Shown: positions 8,869 through 17,947, counted from the stretch's first letter. The stretch is 64,000 nucleotides of DNA from Sphingosinicella sp041916975 (GCF_041916975.1 NZ_JAYRYK010000001.1:4114931-4178930); one strand, 5' to 3'. Program-made: numbers and translations. The notes: generated by a model from the sequence alone, not told the origin.

Positions 8869-10200
8869 ATGTCGCGCTGGTTGAGGCGGGGAAGGCAGGC
8901 GCTTTGCGTACCGCTGATCGCGGCGTGCGTCACGCTTTCCGCGCCCGCCACGGCTGCGCGTCTGGGCGATCCGGTTGTAACCGTGAGCGGCGACGGCGCC
9001 ACCGTCAGTATTGGTGCGGAGGGTGCCGGGCGTATCTCGGCCTTCGCATTATCCGGTCCGCCGCGGCTGGCTGTCGATCTCGATGGGATGACCGCGCCGG
9101 GCGGTTCGGTTTTGGGCGGTGGCATCGTTCTCAAGGTGCGCAATGCCCAGTTCGATGCCGATACGGCGCGCCTGGTCATCGATCTCGCGTCGCCCTCCCG
9201 CATTATATCGAGCGGCTATTCCGACGGAAAGCTGAGGCTGACCGTGGCGCCGACGAGCGAGGCGGCGTTCGCGAAGCTGGTTGCGAGCGGACGTTCGACG
9301 CTGATTGCCGCGCCGACCAAAACGGAGAAGCCTGCCGTCGCATCCGCCCGGCCCGCGATACCGCCTGTCGTGAAGCTACCGCCTGCCGCGCCGGTGAAGG
9401 TTGTAGTCCCGCCGAAGCCCGCGACAACTGCGCCGGTAAAAGTCGTTACTGCTCCGGCCACCAAAGCGCCGGCCACGCAGCCGCCGCGCCCCCGCCTTGC
9501 AGGGCGACTTCCGGTCGTGGTGATCGATGCGGGACACGGCGGCAAGGACGTCGGCACGATCAGCGTGCTTGGCGAGAAGAAATACGAGAAGGACGTCGTT
9601 CTCGCGATCGCCAAGGCGATCAAGAAGGAACTCGATGCCTCCGGCCGCGTGAAAGCGATCCTGACGCGCGACGACGACACCTATCTGCGCCACCGCGACC
9701 GCTTCGGCATCGCGCGGCACGGCAATGCCTCGCTGTTCATTTCCGTGCATGCCGACAGTGCGCCGGTGCCGAACGCGAGCGGTGCGACGGTCTACACGCT
9801 TTCGGAAAACGCGTCCGACGCCGAGGCCGCGCGCCTCGCCGCCAAGGAGAACCGGTCGGACATCATCGCGGGCGTCGACCTTGCGGTGGAGACCAACGAG
9901 GTGACCGACATCCTGATCGACCTCGCGCAGCGCGAGACGATGAACACGTCGGCGGAGTTCGCCGCCATTCTCCAGCGCGAGATGCGCGAGGACATCAAGG
10001 TGCGCAGCCAGTTTCACCGGTTCGCGGGCTTCCTGGTGCTGAAGGCGCCGGACGTGCCCTCCGTGCTGCTGGAGACCGGCTATCTTTCGAACGAGGAGGA
10101 CTCGAAGTTCCTCTTCTCTGCGTCAGGCCAGCAGCGGATCGCCAAGGCGGTGCGGCGCGCGGTCGAGGCGCATTTCCTGCGGCGGCTCGCGCAGCGCTGA
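8869..10200 (+). CDS. amiC: N-acetylmuramoyl-L-alanine amidase (AMIN + Amidase_3)
   Basis: Periplasmic zinc amidase that removes stem peptides from peptidoglycan and splits septal wall during division; 443 aa. A signal peptide is followed by an AMIN domain (about 37-125), a Pro/Ala/Lys/Val linker (about 130-210) and the Amidase_3 catalytic domain. Zinc-site motifs are VVIDAGHGGKD near residue 218 and ISVHADSA near 291, with the catalytic glutamate in LLETGYLSNEED near 400. It starts at ATG 8869 after CGGGGGATGAA. The 3' end overlaps the convergent nucleotidyltransferase gene by 78 bases. PBP1A lies 2 kb downstream in the same direction, a common sphingomonad grouping. Confidence 0.95.
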   Translation: MSRWLRRGRQALCVPLIAACVTLSAPATAARLGDPVVTVSGDGATVSIGAEGAGRISAFALSGPPRLAVDLDGMTAPGGSVLGGGIVLKVRNAQFDADTARLVIDLASPSRIISSGYSDGKLRLTVAPTSEAAFAKLVASGRSTLIAAPTKTEKPAVASARPAIPPVVKLPPAAPVKVVVPPKPATTAPVKVVTAPATKAPATQPPRPRLAGRLPVVVIDAGHGGKDVGTISVLGEKKYEKDVVLAIAKAIKKELDASGRVKAILTRDDDTYLRHRDRFGIARHGNASLFISVHADSAPVPNASGATVYTLSENASDAEAARLAAKENRSDIIAGVDLAVETNEVTDILIDLAQRETMNTSAEFAAILQREMREDIKVRSQFHRFAGFLVLKAPDVPSVLLETGYLSNEEDSKFLFSASGQQRIAKAVRRAVEAHFLRRLAQR

Positions 10201-10971
10201 TCCGCGTTCGCCGAGGATCGTCTCGGCGACGTGCAGCGTGCGCTCGTTATCGACATCGATGGCAAGCGCGCCGTCGCTGACGAGGACGGGGCGGATGGTG
10301 AGGCCAAATCGCCGCGAAAAGCCGCGGAATGCGCCATCGAGTGTGGCGAGGCCGTAACGGAAGCGGATGAGGTTCACGAGGCCGAACGCCCTGACGATCC
10401 GCATCGGAAATTTCGCGAACTGACCGCCGCCCCGGAACACCTCGGCCGCCTTCAGCGCCTCGCGCGAGCCGAGCACGTACGTATTGCAGTTCGAATACTC
10501 GCCGCAGCGGAAGCGGTAAAAGCGGCGCTGCCCGTCCGGGTGGGCAACGATCACGCGCTCGCGGCGCGCGAACGCGACGGCGGCGTCGGCGCCTTGCGAT
10601 GCGGTGAGGATTTCCGCGATGCTGGCGGGGGTCAGGTTCACGTTGTCGGCGGTGGTCACGAGGAAGGGCGGGGTGGAGGCGTTGGCGGCGCCGAACACGC
10701 TGTCGACGAGATTGGGTGCTGACGGCTCAACGCTGATGCGGCCGCTGCCGAGTTGGCGGATCAGGGGGGCGATGATGTCCGGGGTGTCGATCGAGACGAC
10801 GATACGACCGATACCCTGCGCCGCGTCGAGCGCTTCGAGGACGTGGAGGAGCATCGGTTTGCCGGCCACGGGCACGAGGCACTTGTGCGAGACGCCTGCG
10901 TTCGCGGCGAGCGGATCGAGGCGCCCGTCGCGCTTGCCTGCAAGCACGATGGCGGAGAAACCTGAGGTCAT
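10123..10971 (-). CDS. MobA-like NTP transferase domain protein
   Basis: Predicted nucleotidyltransferase of the GT-A/MobA-like fold, 282 aa. The N-terminal nucleotide-binding loop reads AIVLAGKRDGRLDPLA, then HKCLVPVAGKPML, the usual 'LAG..R...K.L..v.GkpMl' pattern. A metal-binding aspartate is expected in TTADNVNLTP. The C-terminal 100 residues (FPMRIVRAFGLVNLIRFRYG, then FSRRFGLTIRPVLVSDG) are not typical of MobA and may be acceptor-specific. Its start lies one base after the stop of the ATP-grasp gene, so the pair is translationally coupled. The activated substrate (sugar, cofactor or lipid head group) is unknown. Confidence 0.75.
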   Translation of the reverse strand: MTSGFSAIVLAGKRDGRLDPLAANAGVSHKCLVPVAGKPMLLHVLEALDAAQGIGRIVVSIDTPDIIAPLIRQLGSGRISVEPSAPNLVDSVFGAANASTPPFLVTTADNVNLTPASIAEILTASQGADAAVAFARRERVIVAHPDGQRRFYRFRCGEYSNCNTYVLGSREALKAAEVFRGGGQFAKFPMRIVRAFGLVNLIRFRYGLATLDGAFRGFSRRFGLTIRPVLVSDGALAIDVDNERTLHVAETILGERGSALREPPQEMRLDRAPHRLGDPLLA

Positions 10972-10972
10972 C

Positions 10973-12013
10973 TCAGGCGACGAGCCGCTCGGAGATGGTG
11001 CTCATCAGCTCCTGCCGCCACAGGCTGTGCGCGACGATGGACTCGACGAGTTCGTGATGCTCGATGCCGAGCGTCGCGGCGGAGCGGGAAATGCTCTTTT
11101 TCGACCAGAGATTGCAGGAGAGGTTCACCTCCATGAACCACACGCTTTCGCTCGCAGGATCGTAGCGGAATTCGAAGCGCCCGTAGTCGAACGGCCAGAG
11201 TTCGCGGCAGAGCGCGCGAGTCATCGCGTAAAGCCGCTCGGCGACACGGGAATTCGCGAGCACCTCCAGCGGATCGTCGCGCTGTTCGGTGAGTGCGCGC
11301 TTCTCCTCGTAGCTGCGGAGCGCGTCGGGATCGGCGGGGATATAGGCCATGGCGGGCAGCAGCCATGGCTCAGGCGAGCGCCCGCCGACAACCGGCACGG
11401 CAATGTCGAGCAGGGGCAGCCACGGCTCGATGATCGCGTCGTGGCCCGCGGTATGGAGGTGCGCGGCGTGCGCGAGCGCGCCCGACCAGGTTTCGGCGAC
11501 GCCGATACCCCACGAGGCCGAGGAGGCGTTCGGCTTGATGATGTAACGCGCGGCGTCCAGCGCAGCCACGGCGGCAAGATCGGTGCCGCGGCGGAGGATG
11601 CGCCAGTCCGACGTCGGCACAGCGTGCTGGCGGGCAACGAGCTTCATCAGGTGCTTGTCGTCCGAAAGCCCGCGCAGGATCGGCGAGGCGCCGAGATAGG
11701 GGATGCCGAGGCGCTGGAGCAGCAGCGGTGCCAGCATCTCGCTGTTGAGAAACCCGGCGCGGTTCAGCAGCGGAAACACGAAATCGACGTCCGGCTCCGC
11801 GAACAGCGCGTCGAAGCTGTTTGCAGTCACGACATTGAGGCCGATCTTCTCCAGCGTGCGGCGCAGTTCGTGGTGGTACTGGGCATGGTTGCCGTCCACC
11901 CGGTCGTGGCTGCCGTCGCCGCAGGCGTGCTTCGCAAGCAGCATGATTCTAAGCGAGGCCTTCAGATGCGCGGGGATCTGCAGGCAGTGTTCGTGGGGAA
12001 AATCCGTATCCAT
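10973..12013 (-). CDS. ATP-grasp ligase, D-Ala-D-Ala ligase-like
   Basis: Predicted ATP-dependent carboxylate-amine ligase, 346 aa, with ATP-grasp features: an N-terminal pre-ATP domain (DVDFVFPLLNRAGFLN), central RYIIKPNASSASWGIG (ATP-binding lysine and glycine-rich loop) and C-terminal FEFRYDPASESVWFMEVNLS, the acidic metal site (Glu..Asn) of D-Ala-D-Ala ligase relatives. The sequence is far from canonical Ddl, so the product is not assumed to be D-Ala-D-Ala. It is coupled to the downstream nucleotidyltransferase and diverges from PBP1A across 141 bases. The setting between amidase and PBP1A suggests, but does not prove, an envelope role. Confidence 0.75.
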   Translation of the reverse strand: MDTDFPHEHCLQIPAHLKASLRIMLLAKHACGDGSHDRVDGNHAQYHHELRRTLEKIGLNVVTANSFDALFAEPDVDFVFPLLNRAGFLNSEMLAPLLLQRLGIPYLGASPILRGLSDDKHLMKLVARQHAVPTSDWRILRRGTDLAAVAALDAARYIIKPNASSASWGIGVAETWSGALAHAAHLHTAGHDAIIEPWLPLLDIAVPVVGGRSPEPWLLPAMAYIPADPDALRSYEEKRALTEQRDDPLEVLANSRVAERLYAMTRALCRELWPFDYGRFEFRYDPASESVWFMEVNLSCNLWSKKSISRSAATLGIEHHELVESIVAHSLWRQELMSTISERLVA

Positions 12014-12154
12014 GGCGGCCGGTTAGCAGCGGCAGGCGACGGTTCGATGCCAGTCCTGTTGCGAGACGATGACGTTCGGGGGACGTTCGGGTGGCGGGTG
12101 CGGTTTGGCGCGTTCAGCTTGAGACTGGCGACCGGCCTGCTATAGGCAGCGACG

Positions 12155-14620
12155 ATGGCACGTCTTGCCCAGATTCTCGGCGACCTCAAAAGCCGGTTCC
12201 GTGCCCTGCCGCGCTGGGCGCGCGTGCTGAGCTATGTCGCGGGCGCTGCTGCGCTGTTCGGCGTCCTTGTGGTGTTCGTCGCCTGGCTGATCTTTGCGCG
12301 CGGACTTCCCGATGCGGCACAGCTTGCCGAATACGAGCCGCCGTTGCCGAGCCATGTGCGCGCGGCGGACGGGACGCCCTTCGCGAGCTTCGCGCGCGAG
12401 CGGCGCATCTTCCTCGATTACGAGCAGACGCCGAAGCAGCTCGTCGGCGCGTTCGTTTCCGCCGAGGACAAGACCTTCTTCACGCACCCCGGCATCGATC
12501 TGCCCGGCATCTTCCAGGCGGCGATCACCAATCTGAAGGCTATGGGCACCGGCAAGCGGCCCGTGGGCGCCTCCACGATCACGCAGCAGGTGGCCAAGAA
12601 CCTGCTGCTGACGAACGAGGTGAGCTACGTGCGCAAGGTGAAGGAGATTTTCCTTGCCCGGCGCATCGAGCAGGCGCTGACCAAGCCCGAGATCATCGAG
12701 CTTTACCTCAACCAAATCTTCCTCGGCCGCAGTGCCTACGGTGTGCAGGCCGCATCATTCGCCTATTTCAACAAGCCGGTCGAAGAGCTTTCGCTGGCGC
12801 AGACGGCGTTCCTTGCAGTGCTGCCGAAGGCGCCCGCCAACTATAACCCTTCCACCGAGAAGGGCCGCGTCCGTGCGCTCGCGCGCCGCAACTGGGTGCT
12901 CGGGCAGATGGCGGAGAACGGCTATGTGACCGCGGCACAGGCGCGTGCCGCCGCTGCCGAGCCGATCGTCGTCGTCAACCGCGCCGAAATCCCGCGTGAT
13001 CGCACCGGTGATTATTTCATCGAGGATATCCGCCGCGAACTCGTCGAGAAATACGGCGAGGAGGGCGAACACGGCATCTACACGGGCGGGCTGTGGGTTC
13101 GCTCCACGATCAACCCCGCCATGCAGCGCGCCGCCGAAATGGCGCTGCGCGACGGCCTCGTGAAATATGACCGCCCGCGCGGCTGGCGGGGTGTGACCGA
13201 CAAGATTGAGCTTGGCGAAGGCTGGGCGCAGCGGCTGCGCGCCGTCAACCTGCCGGTTGGTTACGACGACTGGCGCGCGGCTGTGGTGCTCGAAAAGTCG
13301 GGCGGGGTGATTTCGCTCGGCTTCGAAGACGGCACGAACGGCCGCATGTCTGCGCAGAATGCTTCGATCCCCGTGCGCGGGGTCGGCGTGCCGGCGTTCC
13401 AGCGGCTCGCAGCCGGAGACGTCATCCCCGTGAAGCGCGTGGCGGGCGGCGACTATACGTTGCGCCAGATCCCGGACATCGGCGGCGGCATGGTGGTGAT
13501 GGAGGTCTCCACGGGCCGCGTGCTCGCGATGGTCGGCGGCTTCGATGCGCGCCGCTCGCAATACAACCGCGCGACGCAGGCGATGCGGCAGCCGGGATCG
13601 GCGATCAAGCCGTTCGTTTATGCCGCCGCGCTCGACAACGGCTACACGCCCGCGTCTGTGGTCGTGGATGCACCTTACTGCGTGTTCCAGACGCGCTCGC
13701 TCGGCACCAAGTGCTTCCGCAACTTCTCGGGCGGCTATGCGGGCCCGCAGACGATGCGCTGGGGCCTCGAACAATCGCGCAACCTGATGACGGTGCGTCT
13801 CGCCTACAACACGGGCATGGACAAGGTCGTCGAGACGATCGACCAGATGGGCATCGCCAAGCTTTCGCCGGTGCTTTCCATGTCGCTCGGCGCGGGCGAG
13901 ACGACGGTGATGAAGCTGACGAACGCCTATGCGATGCTCGCGAACGGCGGCAAACGGCAGTCGCCGGTGCTTTACGACCTCATCCAGGACCGGCGCGGGC
14001 GCACGATCTACCGCGCCGATGCGCGCGACTGCGCGGGTTGCAGCGCGCCGGACTGGGATGGCGACGCGATGCCGCGCCCTGCCGATGCCCGCCCGCAGGC
14101 GATGGACGCGAAGACCGCCTATCAGGTCGTGCACATGCTGGAAGGCGTTGTGCAGCGCGGCACGGCCGTGGTGCTGCGCGACCTCAATCGGCCGATGTTC
14201 GGCAAGACCGGCACCACGAACGGTCCCACCAACGTGTGGTTCGTGGGCGGCACGGCGGATGTCGTGGCGGGGCTCTACCTCGGCTTCGACGAGCCGAAGA
14301 ACATGGGCGGCTATGCGCAGGGCGGCACGCTTGCGGCGCCGGTCTTCAAGCAGTTCGCCATCGCCGCGCTGAAAGATGCGCCGAAGCGGCCTTTCGAGAT
14401 ATCGCCCGGCGTGCGCATGGTGCGGATCGATCGGCGTTCGGGCAAGCGCGTCTACGGCGGCTGGCAGGTCGATACCGATCCGCGCGCTGCGGTGATCTGG
14501 GAAGCGTTCAAGCCCGAAAGCGAACCGCGCCGTGTTGCGGCCGCCTACGATCCTTTCGCCAAGGCCGAAGTCGTGCGCTCGGACAGCGAATTCTTGCAAT
14601 CCACCGGCGGCATTTACTAG
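12155..14620 (+). CDS. mrcA: Penicillin-binding protein 1A
   Basis: Bifunctional class A PBP that polymerises and cross-links peptidoglycan at the inner membrane; 821 aa. A short cytoplasmic tail and one TM segment (about 25-48) precede the GT51 glycosyltransferase domain with catalytic glutamate in SAEDKTFFTHPG (about 103), then GASTITQQVAKNL and IELYLNQIFLGRSAYG. The transpeptidase domain has SAIK at about 482, SRN near 541 and KTGTTN near 683. An OB-like insert lies between the domains. The start ATG 12155 is the first giving a proper cytoplasmic tail. It diverges from the ATP-grasp operon and is followed after 33 bases by prfB. Confidence 0.96.
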   Translation: MARLAQILGDLKSRFRALPRWARVLSYVAGAAALFGVLVVFVAWLIFARGLPDAAQLAEYEPPLPSHVRAADGTPFASFARERRIFLDYEQTPKQLVGAFVSAEDKTFFTHPGIDLPGIFQAAITNLKAMGTGKRPVGASTITQQVAKNLLLTNEVSYVRKVKEIFLARRIEQALTKPEIIELYLNQIFLGRSAYGVQAASFAYFNKPVEELSLAQTAFLAVLPKAPANYNPSTEKGRVRALARRNWVLGQMAENGYVTAAQARAAAAEPIVVVNRAEIPRDRTGDYFIEDIRRELVEKYGEEGEHGIYTGGLWVRSTINPAMQRAAEMALRDGLVKYDRPRGWRGVTDKIELGEGWAQRLRAVNLPVGYDDWRAAVVLEKSGGVISLGFEDGTNGRMSAQNASIPVRGVGVPAFQRLAAGDVIPVKRVAGGDYTLRQIPDIGGGMVVMEVSTGRVLAMVGGFDARRSQYNRATQAMRQPGSAIKPFVYAAALDNGYTPASVVVDAPYCVFQTRSLGTKCFRNFSGGYAGPQTMRWGLEQSRNLMTVRLAYNTGMDKVVETIDQMGIAKLSPVLSMSLGAGETTVMKLTNAYAMLANGGKRQSPVLYDLIQDRRGRTIYRADARDCAGCSAPDWDGDAMPRPADARPQAMDAKTAYQVVHMLEGVVQRGTAVVLRDLNRPMFGKTGTTNGPTNVWFVGGTADVVAGLYLGFDEPKNMGGYAQGGTLAAPVFKQFAIAALKDAPKRPFEISPGVRMVRIDRRSGKRVYGGWQVDTDPRAAVIWEAFKPESEPRRVAAAYDPFAKAEVVRSDSEFLQSTGGIY

Positions 14621-14653
14621 AAGCCGCAGCTTCCATCACGAAGGACGAGTACC

Positions 14654-15782
14654 ATGCGCGCTGAAGCGCTCAATCATGTCGACCGGATCAAGCAGGCGCT
14701 CGCCCTGCTGAGGAGGTTTCTTTGACTGGGATGTCGCCCTTAAACGCCTTGATGAGCTGAACGCCGAGGCCGAGAATCCCGAACTCTGGAACGACCCCAA
14801 GGCCGCGCAGAAGCTGATGCTGGAGCGCCGTCGCCTCGATGAGGCGATCCAGGCGACGCGGAGCATCCAGACCGAACTCGACGATACCGTCGAGCTTATC
14901 GAGATGGCCGAGGCCGAAGGCGACGAAGACCTCGTGAACGATGGCGTCGCCGCGCTCGAGACGCTCGCGAACCGCGCCGACAAGGACAAGGTCGCCGCGC
15001 TGCTTTCGGGCGAGGCGGACGCGAACGACACCTATATCGAGATCAACGCCGGCGCGGGCGGCACGGAAAGCCAGGACTGGGCCTCGATGCTGCAGCGCAT
15101 GTACCAGCGCTGGGCGGAACGCCGCGGCAACAAGGTGGAACTGGTCGATTATCACGGCGGCGAGCAGGCGGGCATCAAGTCCGCGACGCTGATGGTGAAG
15201 GGCGAGAACGCCTATGGCTATGCCAAGACCGAAAGCGGCGTGCACCGGCTGGTCCGCATCAGCCCCTATGACAGCGCGGCACGGCGGCACACGAGCTTCG
15301 CGAGCGTGTGGGTCTATCCGGTGGTGGATGACGACATCGCCATCGAGATCAACGAAAGCGATCTCAAGATCGATACCTACCGGGCCTCGGGCGCGGGCGG
15401 GCAGCACGTGAATACGACGGACAGCGCCGTGCGCATCACGCACGTGCCCACGGGCATCATCGTCGCCTGCCAGAACCAGCGCAGCCAGCACAAGAACCGT
15501 GCCGAGGCGATGAAGCAGCTGAAGGCGCGCCTCTACGAAGCCGAGCTGCAGAAGCGCGAGGCCGAGGCGAACGCGGTGAACGCGACCAAGACCGATATCG
15601 GCTGGGGCCACCAGATCCGGAGCTACGTGCTGCAGCCCTATCAGCAGGTGAAGGACCTGCGCACGGGCATCGTCAACACGAGCCCCGACGATGTGCTGGA
15701 CGGCGATCTCGATGACTTCATGGCGGCGGCGCTGGCGCAGCGCGTGACAGGTGAAAAAGTCGTCGTTTCCGACGACGACTAG
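14654..15782 (+). CDS. prfB: Peptide chain release factor 2 (programmed +1 frameshift)
   Basis: Class I release factor recognising UGA and UAA; 375 aa after frameshifting. Translation starts at ATG 14654 (MRAEALNHVDRIKQ), reaches an in-frame TGA at 14723-14725 after 23 codons, and continues in +1 as DWDVALKRLDELNAEAEN. The shift site CTT-TGA-C with upstream AGGAGG is the classic autoregulatory arrangement: low RF2 favours the shift. The GGQ peptidyl-hydrolysis motif is in SGAGGQHVNTT (about residue 248). The stop-recognition tripeptide reads SPY in RISPYDSAARRHTS where E. coli has SPF. The gene ends at the left arm of a foldback element. An annotation beginning at 14817 would miss the N-terminus. 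Confidence 0.97.
14711..14726 (+). promoter_or_regulatory. prfB: prfB programmed frameshift signal
   Basis: AGGAGG (14711-14716), TTT, slippery CTT (14720-14722), then in-frame TGA followed by C. The internal Shine-Dalgarno lies three bases before the slippery codon, the spacing known to push the ribosome into +1 in bacterial prfB. The peptide on both sides matches RF2, so this is not a sequencing error. Confidence 0.95.
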
Positions 15783-15926
15783 GGTGTGTGGGGCTTCAGC
15801 CCATGCCGGGCTGCAAACGGCGGCTTTCTCCGCTTCCGGTGCTCACGTACGTTAAGTACGCTGCGCGCCGGTTCTCGAAATCCGCCGTTTTCGCCTCGCC
15901 CTGAACTGAAGCTCCACACACCCTAG
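15779..15926. repeat. Foldback element, copy 1 (prfB/metC junction)
   Basis: 148-bp palindromic element. The outer arms 15779-15799 and 15906-15926 are 21 bases with 20 paired; both ends carry CTAG and read AGGGTGTGTGG inward. Inside is a second stem (AAACGGCGG with CCGCCGTTT) and a core containing GCTTCCGGTGCTCACGTAC, then AGTACGCTGCGC. The left arm contains the prfB stop codon and the right arm ends 6 bases before the metC stop, so it fills the whole convergent gap. A second copy with different arms is at 36279-36420. Likely a bidirectional transcription stop or RNA-processing hairpin, or a foldback transposable element. Confidence 0.85.
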
Positions 15927-15932
15927 CAGACC

Positions 15933-17114
15933 TTAGCTGAGGTAGCGGTCGAGGCCTGCGGTCATGTCTGCGATCAGGTCGTCTGCGTCCTCGAGGCCGC
16001 AGTGGATGCGGAGCATCGGGCCGTCCGTCTGCCACCGTGTCGCGGTGCGGAGCGGCTTCACCGGCAGCACGAGGCTTTCGTAGCCGCCGAACGAGAAACC
16101 CATGCCGAAATGGCGGAGATTGTCCACGCAGGCGGCGAGCGCCTCGCGGCTCCCCGGTTTCAGCGCGATGGCGAACAGGCTGGCGTAGCCGTTGAAATCG
16201 CGCGTCCAGAGCGCGTGGCCGGGGTCGCCGGGCAGGCCGGGGCAGATCACGCGCTCGACGGCGCGGTGCTTGCTGAGCGCCCGTGCAAGCGCGAGCGCAG
16301 TCTTGCCGTGACGCTCCATGCGGATGGCGAGCGTGCGGAGGCCGCGCAGGGCGAGCGCGCAGTCGTCAGGCGCTGCGGTCTGGCCGAGGCGGAGCGCGGT
16401 GTTCCGGAAATTCTGCCACGCATCGGGAGCGGCGGTCACCGAGCCCATCAGCGCATCGCTGTGGCCGACGACGTATTTGGTGAGCGACTGCACCGAAAGG
16501 TCGACGCCGTGGCGGATCGCCGGGAAGAGCAGGGGGGTCGCCCACGTGTTGTCGAGGATGGAGACGAGGCCGCGGGCGCGCGCGAGTGCCGCGATGGCGG
16601 GGACGTCCTGCACCTCGAAGGTCAGCGAACCGGGGCTTTCCATGTAGATCGCCTGCGTGTTCGCGCGAATGAGCGGCGCGATGCCGTCGCTGTCCGTGGG
16701 CGCGTAGTATTCGGTTTCGACGCCGATCCGCGCCAGAACCGATTTCGCCATCACTCGCGTCGGTTCGTAGACGTTGTCGACCATCAGGAGGTGACCGCCC
16801 GAAGACGTTGCCGCCATCAGCGCGGCGGCGATCGCGGCGACGCCCGACGGGAACAGGTGTGTGCCCGCCGCGCCCGGTTCCATTTCGGTCAGTGCCTCGG
16901 CAAGCGCCCACTGTGTCGGCGTGCCGCGGCGTCCATAATAGAGCCCGGCGTCGGGATTGCGCGAAGCCGCTTCATAGGCGTCCAGCGTCTCGAAGAGGCA
17001 CGTCGAAGCGCGGTAGACCGGTGGATTGACGACGCCGTGCGTCCATTCCGGGCGGCGCCCGGCGTGAACGAGGCTGGTGGCAGGCGCGTCGCCGCCGGGC
17101 TTGTCCCCGCTCAC
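15933..17114 (-). CDS. metC: Cystathionine beta-lyase / Cys-Met metabolism PLP enzyme
   Basis: PLP-dependent trans-sulfuration enzyme, most like bacterial cystathionine beta-lyase, giving homocysteine for methionine; 393 aa from the GTG at 17114. The PLP lysine is in SVQSLTKYVVGHSD. The substrate/PLP loop reads YYGRRGTPTQWALAEAL and the cofactor aspartate lies in SILDNTWATPLLF. An ATG 17 codons upstream (17165) is possible, but the GTG overlaps the sseA stop as GTGA, the usual coupled arrangement, and the extra residues are Arg/Gly-rich and unconserved-looking. It follows sseA in a sulfur-metabolism operon. MetC versus a related gamma-lyase cannot be fully separated by eye. Confidence 0.88.
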   Translation of the reverse strand: MSGDKPGGDAPATSLVHAGRRPEWTHGVVNPPVYRASTCLFETLDAYEAASRNPDAGLYYGRRGTPTQWALAEALTEMEPGAAGTHLFPSGVAAIAAALMAATSSGGHLLMVDNVYEPTRVMAKSVLARIGVETEYYAPTDSDGIAPLIRANTQAIYMESPGSLTFEVQDVPAIAALARARGLVSILDNTWATPLLFPAIRHGVDLSVQSLTKYVVGHSDALMGSVTAAPDAWQNFRNTALRLGQTAAPDDCALALRGLRTLAIRMERHGKTALALARALSKHRAVERVICPGLPGDPGHALWTRDFNGYASLFAIALKPGSREALAACVDNLRHFGMGFSFGGYESLVLPVKPLRTATRWQTDGPMLRIHCGLEDADDLIADMTAGLDRYLS

Positions 17115-17947
17115 GCCGCTCCGGTCACGACGGGCGTATCCGCCTCGCCGCCCCATTCGGACCACGAACCGTCATAAAGCGCGGTTTTCTTCGCGCCAAG
17201 CAGGTGCAGCCCGAACGACAGCGCGGCGGCGGTGACGCCCGAGCCGCAGGTGGTGACGACGGGCTGATCCGGATCGACGCCGACATCACGGAACGCGGCG
17301 CGCAGCGCATCGCCCTGCTTGTAAGTGCCGTCTTCGTTGTAAAGCTCGGTGTAGGGCAGGTTGAACGAGCCCGGGATGTGGCCGGGGCGCACGCCCGGGC
17401 GGGTTTCGGGTTCGTCGCCGCGGAAACGCGATGCGCCGCGTGCGTCGACGACCTGCTCCGCCTTGGTCTTCAGGTTTTCCTTCATCTGCGCGAGGTCGCG
17501 GACCTGCGCCTTGTCCTTCCAGACGGTGAAGTGGCGGTGGCGGACGACGGGCTTGCCCGATTCCATCGCGCGGCCTTCGGCCTTCCACTTCTGGAGACCG
17601 CCATCGAGGATCGCGACCTCGTGCGCGCCGAACAGATTGAGCAGCCACCATGCGCGCGCCGAGGAGCGCAGCGGCGAGTTGTCGTAAACGACGATGCGGC
17701 TGCCGTCGCCAAGGCCGATCGCCTGCATACGGCTGGCGAACTTCTCGGCGCTCGGCACCATGTTCGGCAGGCTGGAGCTGGTGTCGGCAAGCTCGCCGAG
17801 ATCCATGAACACGGCGCCCGGAATGTGCCCGGCCTCGAATTCGGCGCGGGCATCGCGCGCGTCAAGGAAGTAGGAGGCATCGACGATGCGCAGGTCGTTC
17901 GCGCCCAGCTCTTTCGCGAGCCATTCCGTCGTTACCAGCGAATCCAT
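17111..17947 (-). CDS. sseA: 3-mercaptopyruvate sulfurtransferase
   Basis: Two-domain rhodanese-fold sulfurtransferase moving sulfur from 3-mercaptopyruvate to thiol acceptors; 278 aa. The first rhodanese domain (VDASYFLDARDARAEFEAGHIPGA) is inactive and the second carries the catalytic cysteine in TTCGSGVTAAAL. The CGSGVT loop distinguishes mercaptopyruvate sulfurtransferases from thiosulfate-specific rhodaneses. The start at ATG 17947 is supported by AAGGAGCAACGC immediately upstream; an ATG at 18064 would add 39 residues overlapping the divergent queF leader. It forms an operon with metC through a 4-base overlap. Confidence 0.93.
   Translation of the reverse strand: MDSLVTTEWLAKELGANDLRIVDASYFLDARDARAEFEAGHIPGAVFMDLGELADTSSSLPNMVPSAEKFASRMQAIGLGDGSRIVVYDNSPLRSSARAWWLLNLFGAHEVAILDGGLQKWKAEGRAMESGKPVVRHRHFTVWKDKAQVRDLAQMKENLKTKAEQVVDARGASRFRGDEPETRPGVRPGHIPGSFNLPYTELYNEDGTYKQGDALRAAFRDVGVDPDQPVVTTCGSGVTAAALSFGLHLLGAKKTALYDGSWSEWGGEADTPVVTGAA

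Noticed and set aside
12755..14599. 614-codon minus-strand open frame
   Set aside because: Antisense to the PBP1A gene, His/Arg/Ala-rich, no ribosome binding site.
14723..14725. In-frame TGA in prfB as a sequencing error or pseudogene
   Set aside because: The surrounding AGGAGG and CTT-TGA-C match the RF2 programmed frameshift and the +1 protein matches RF2.
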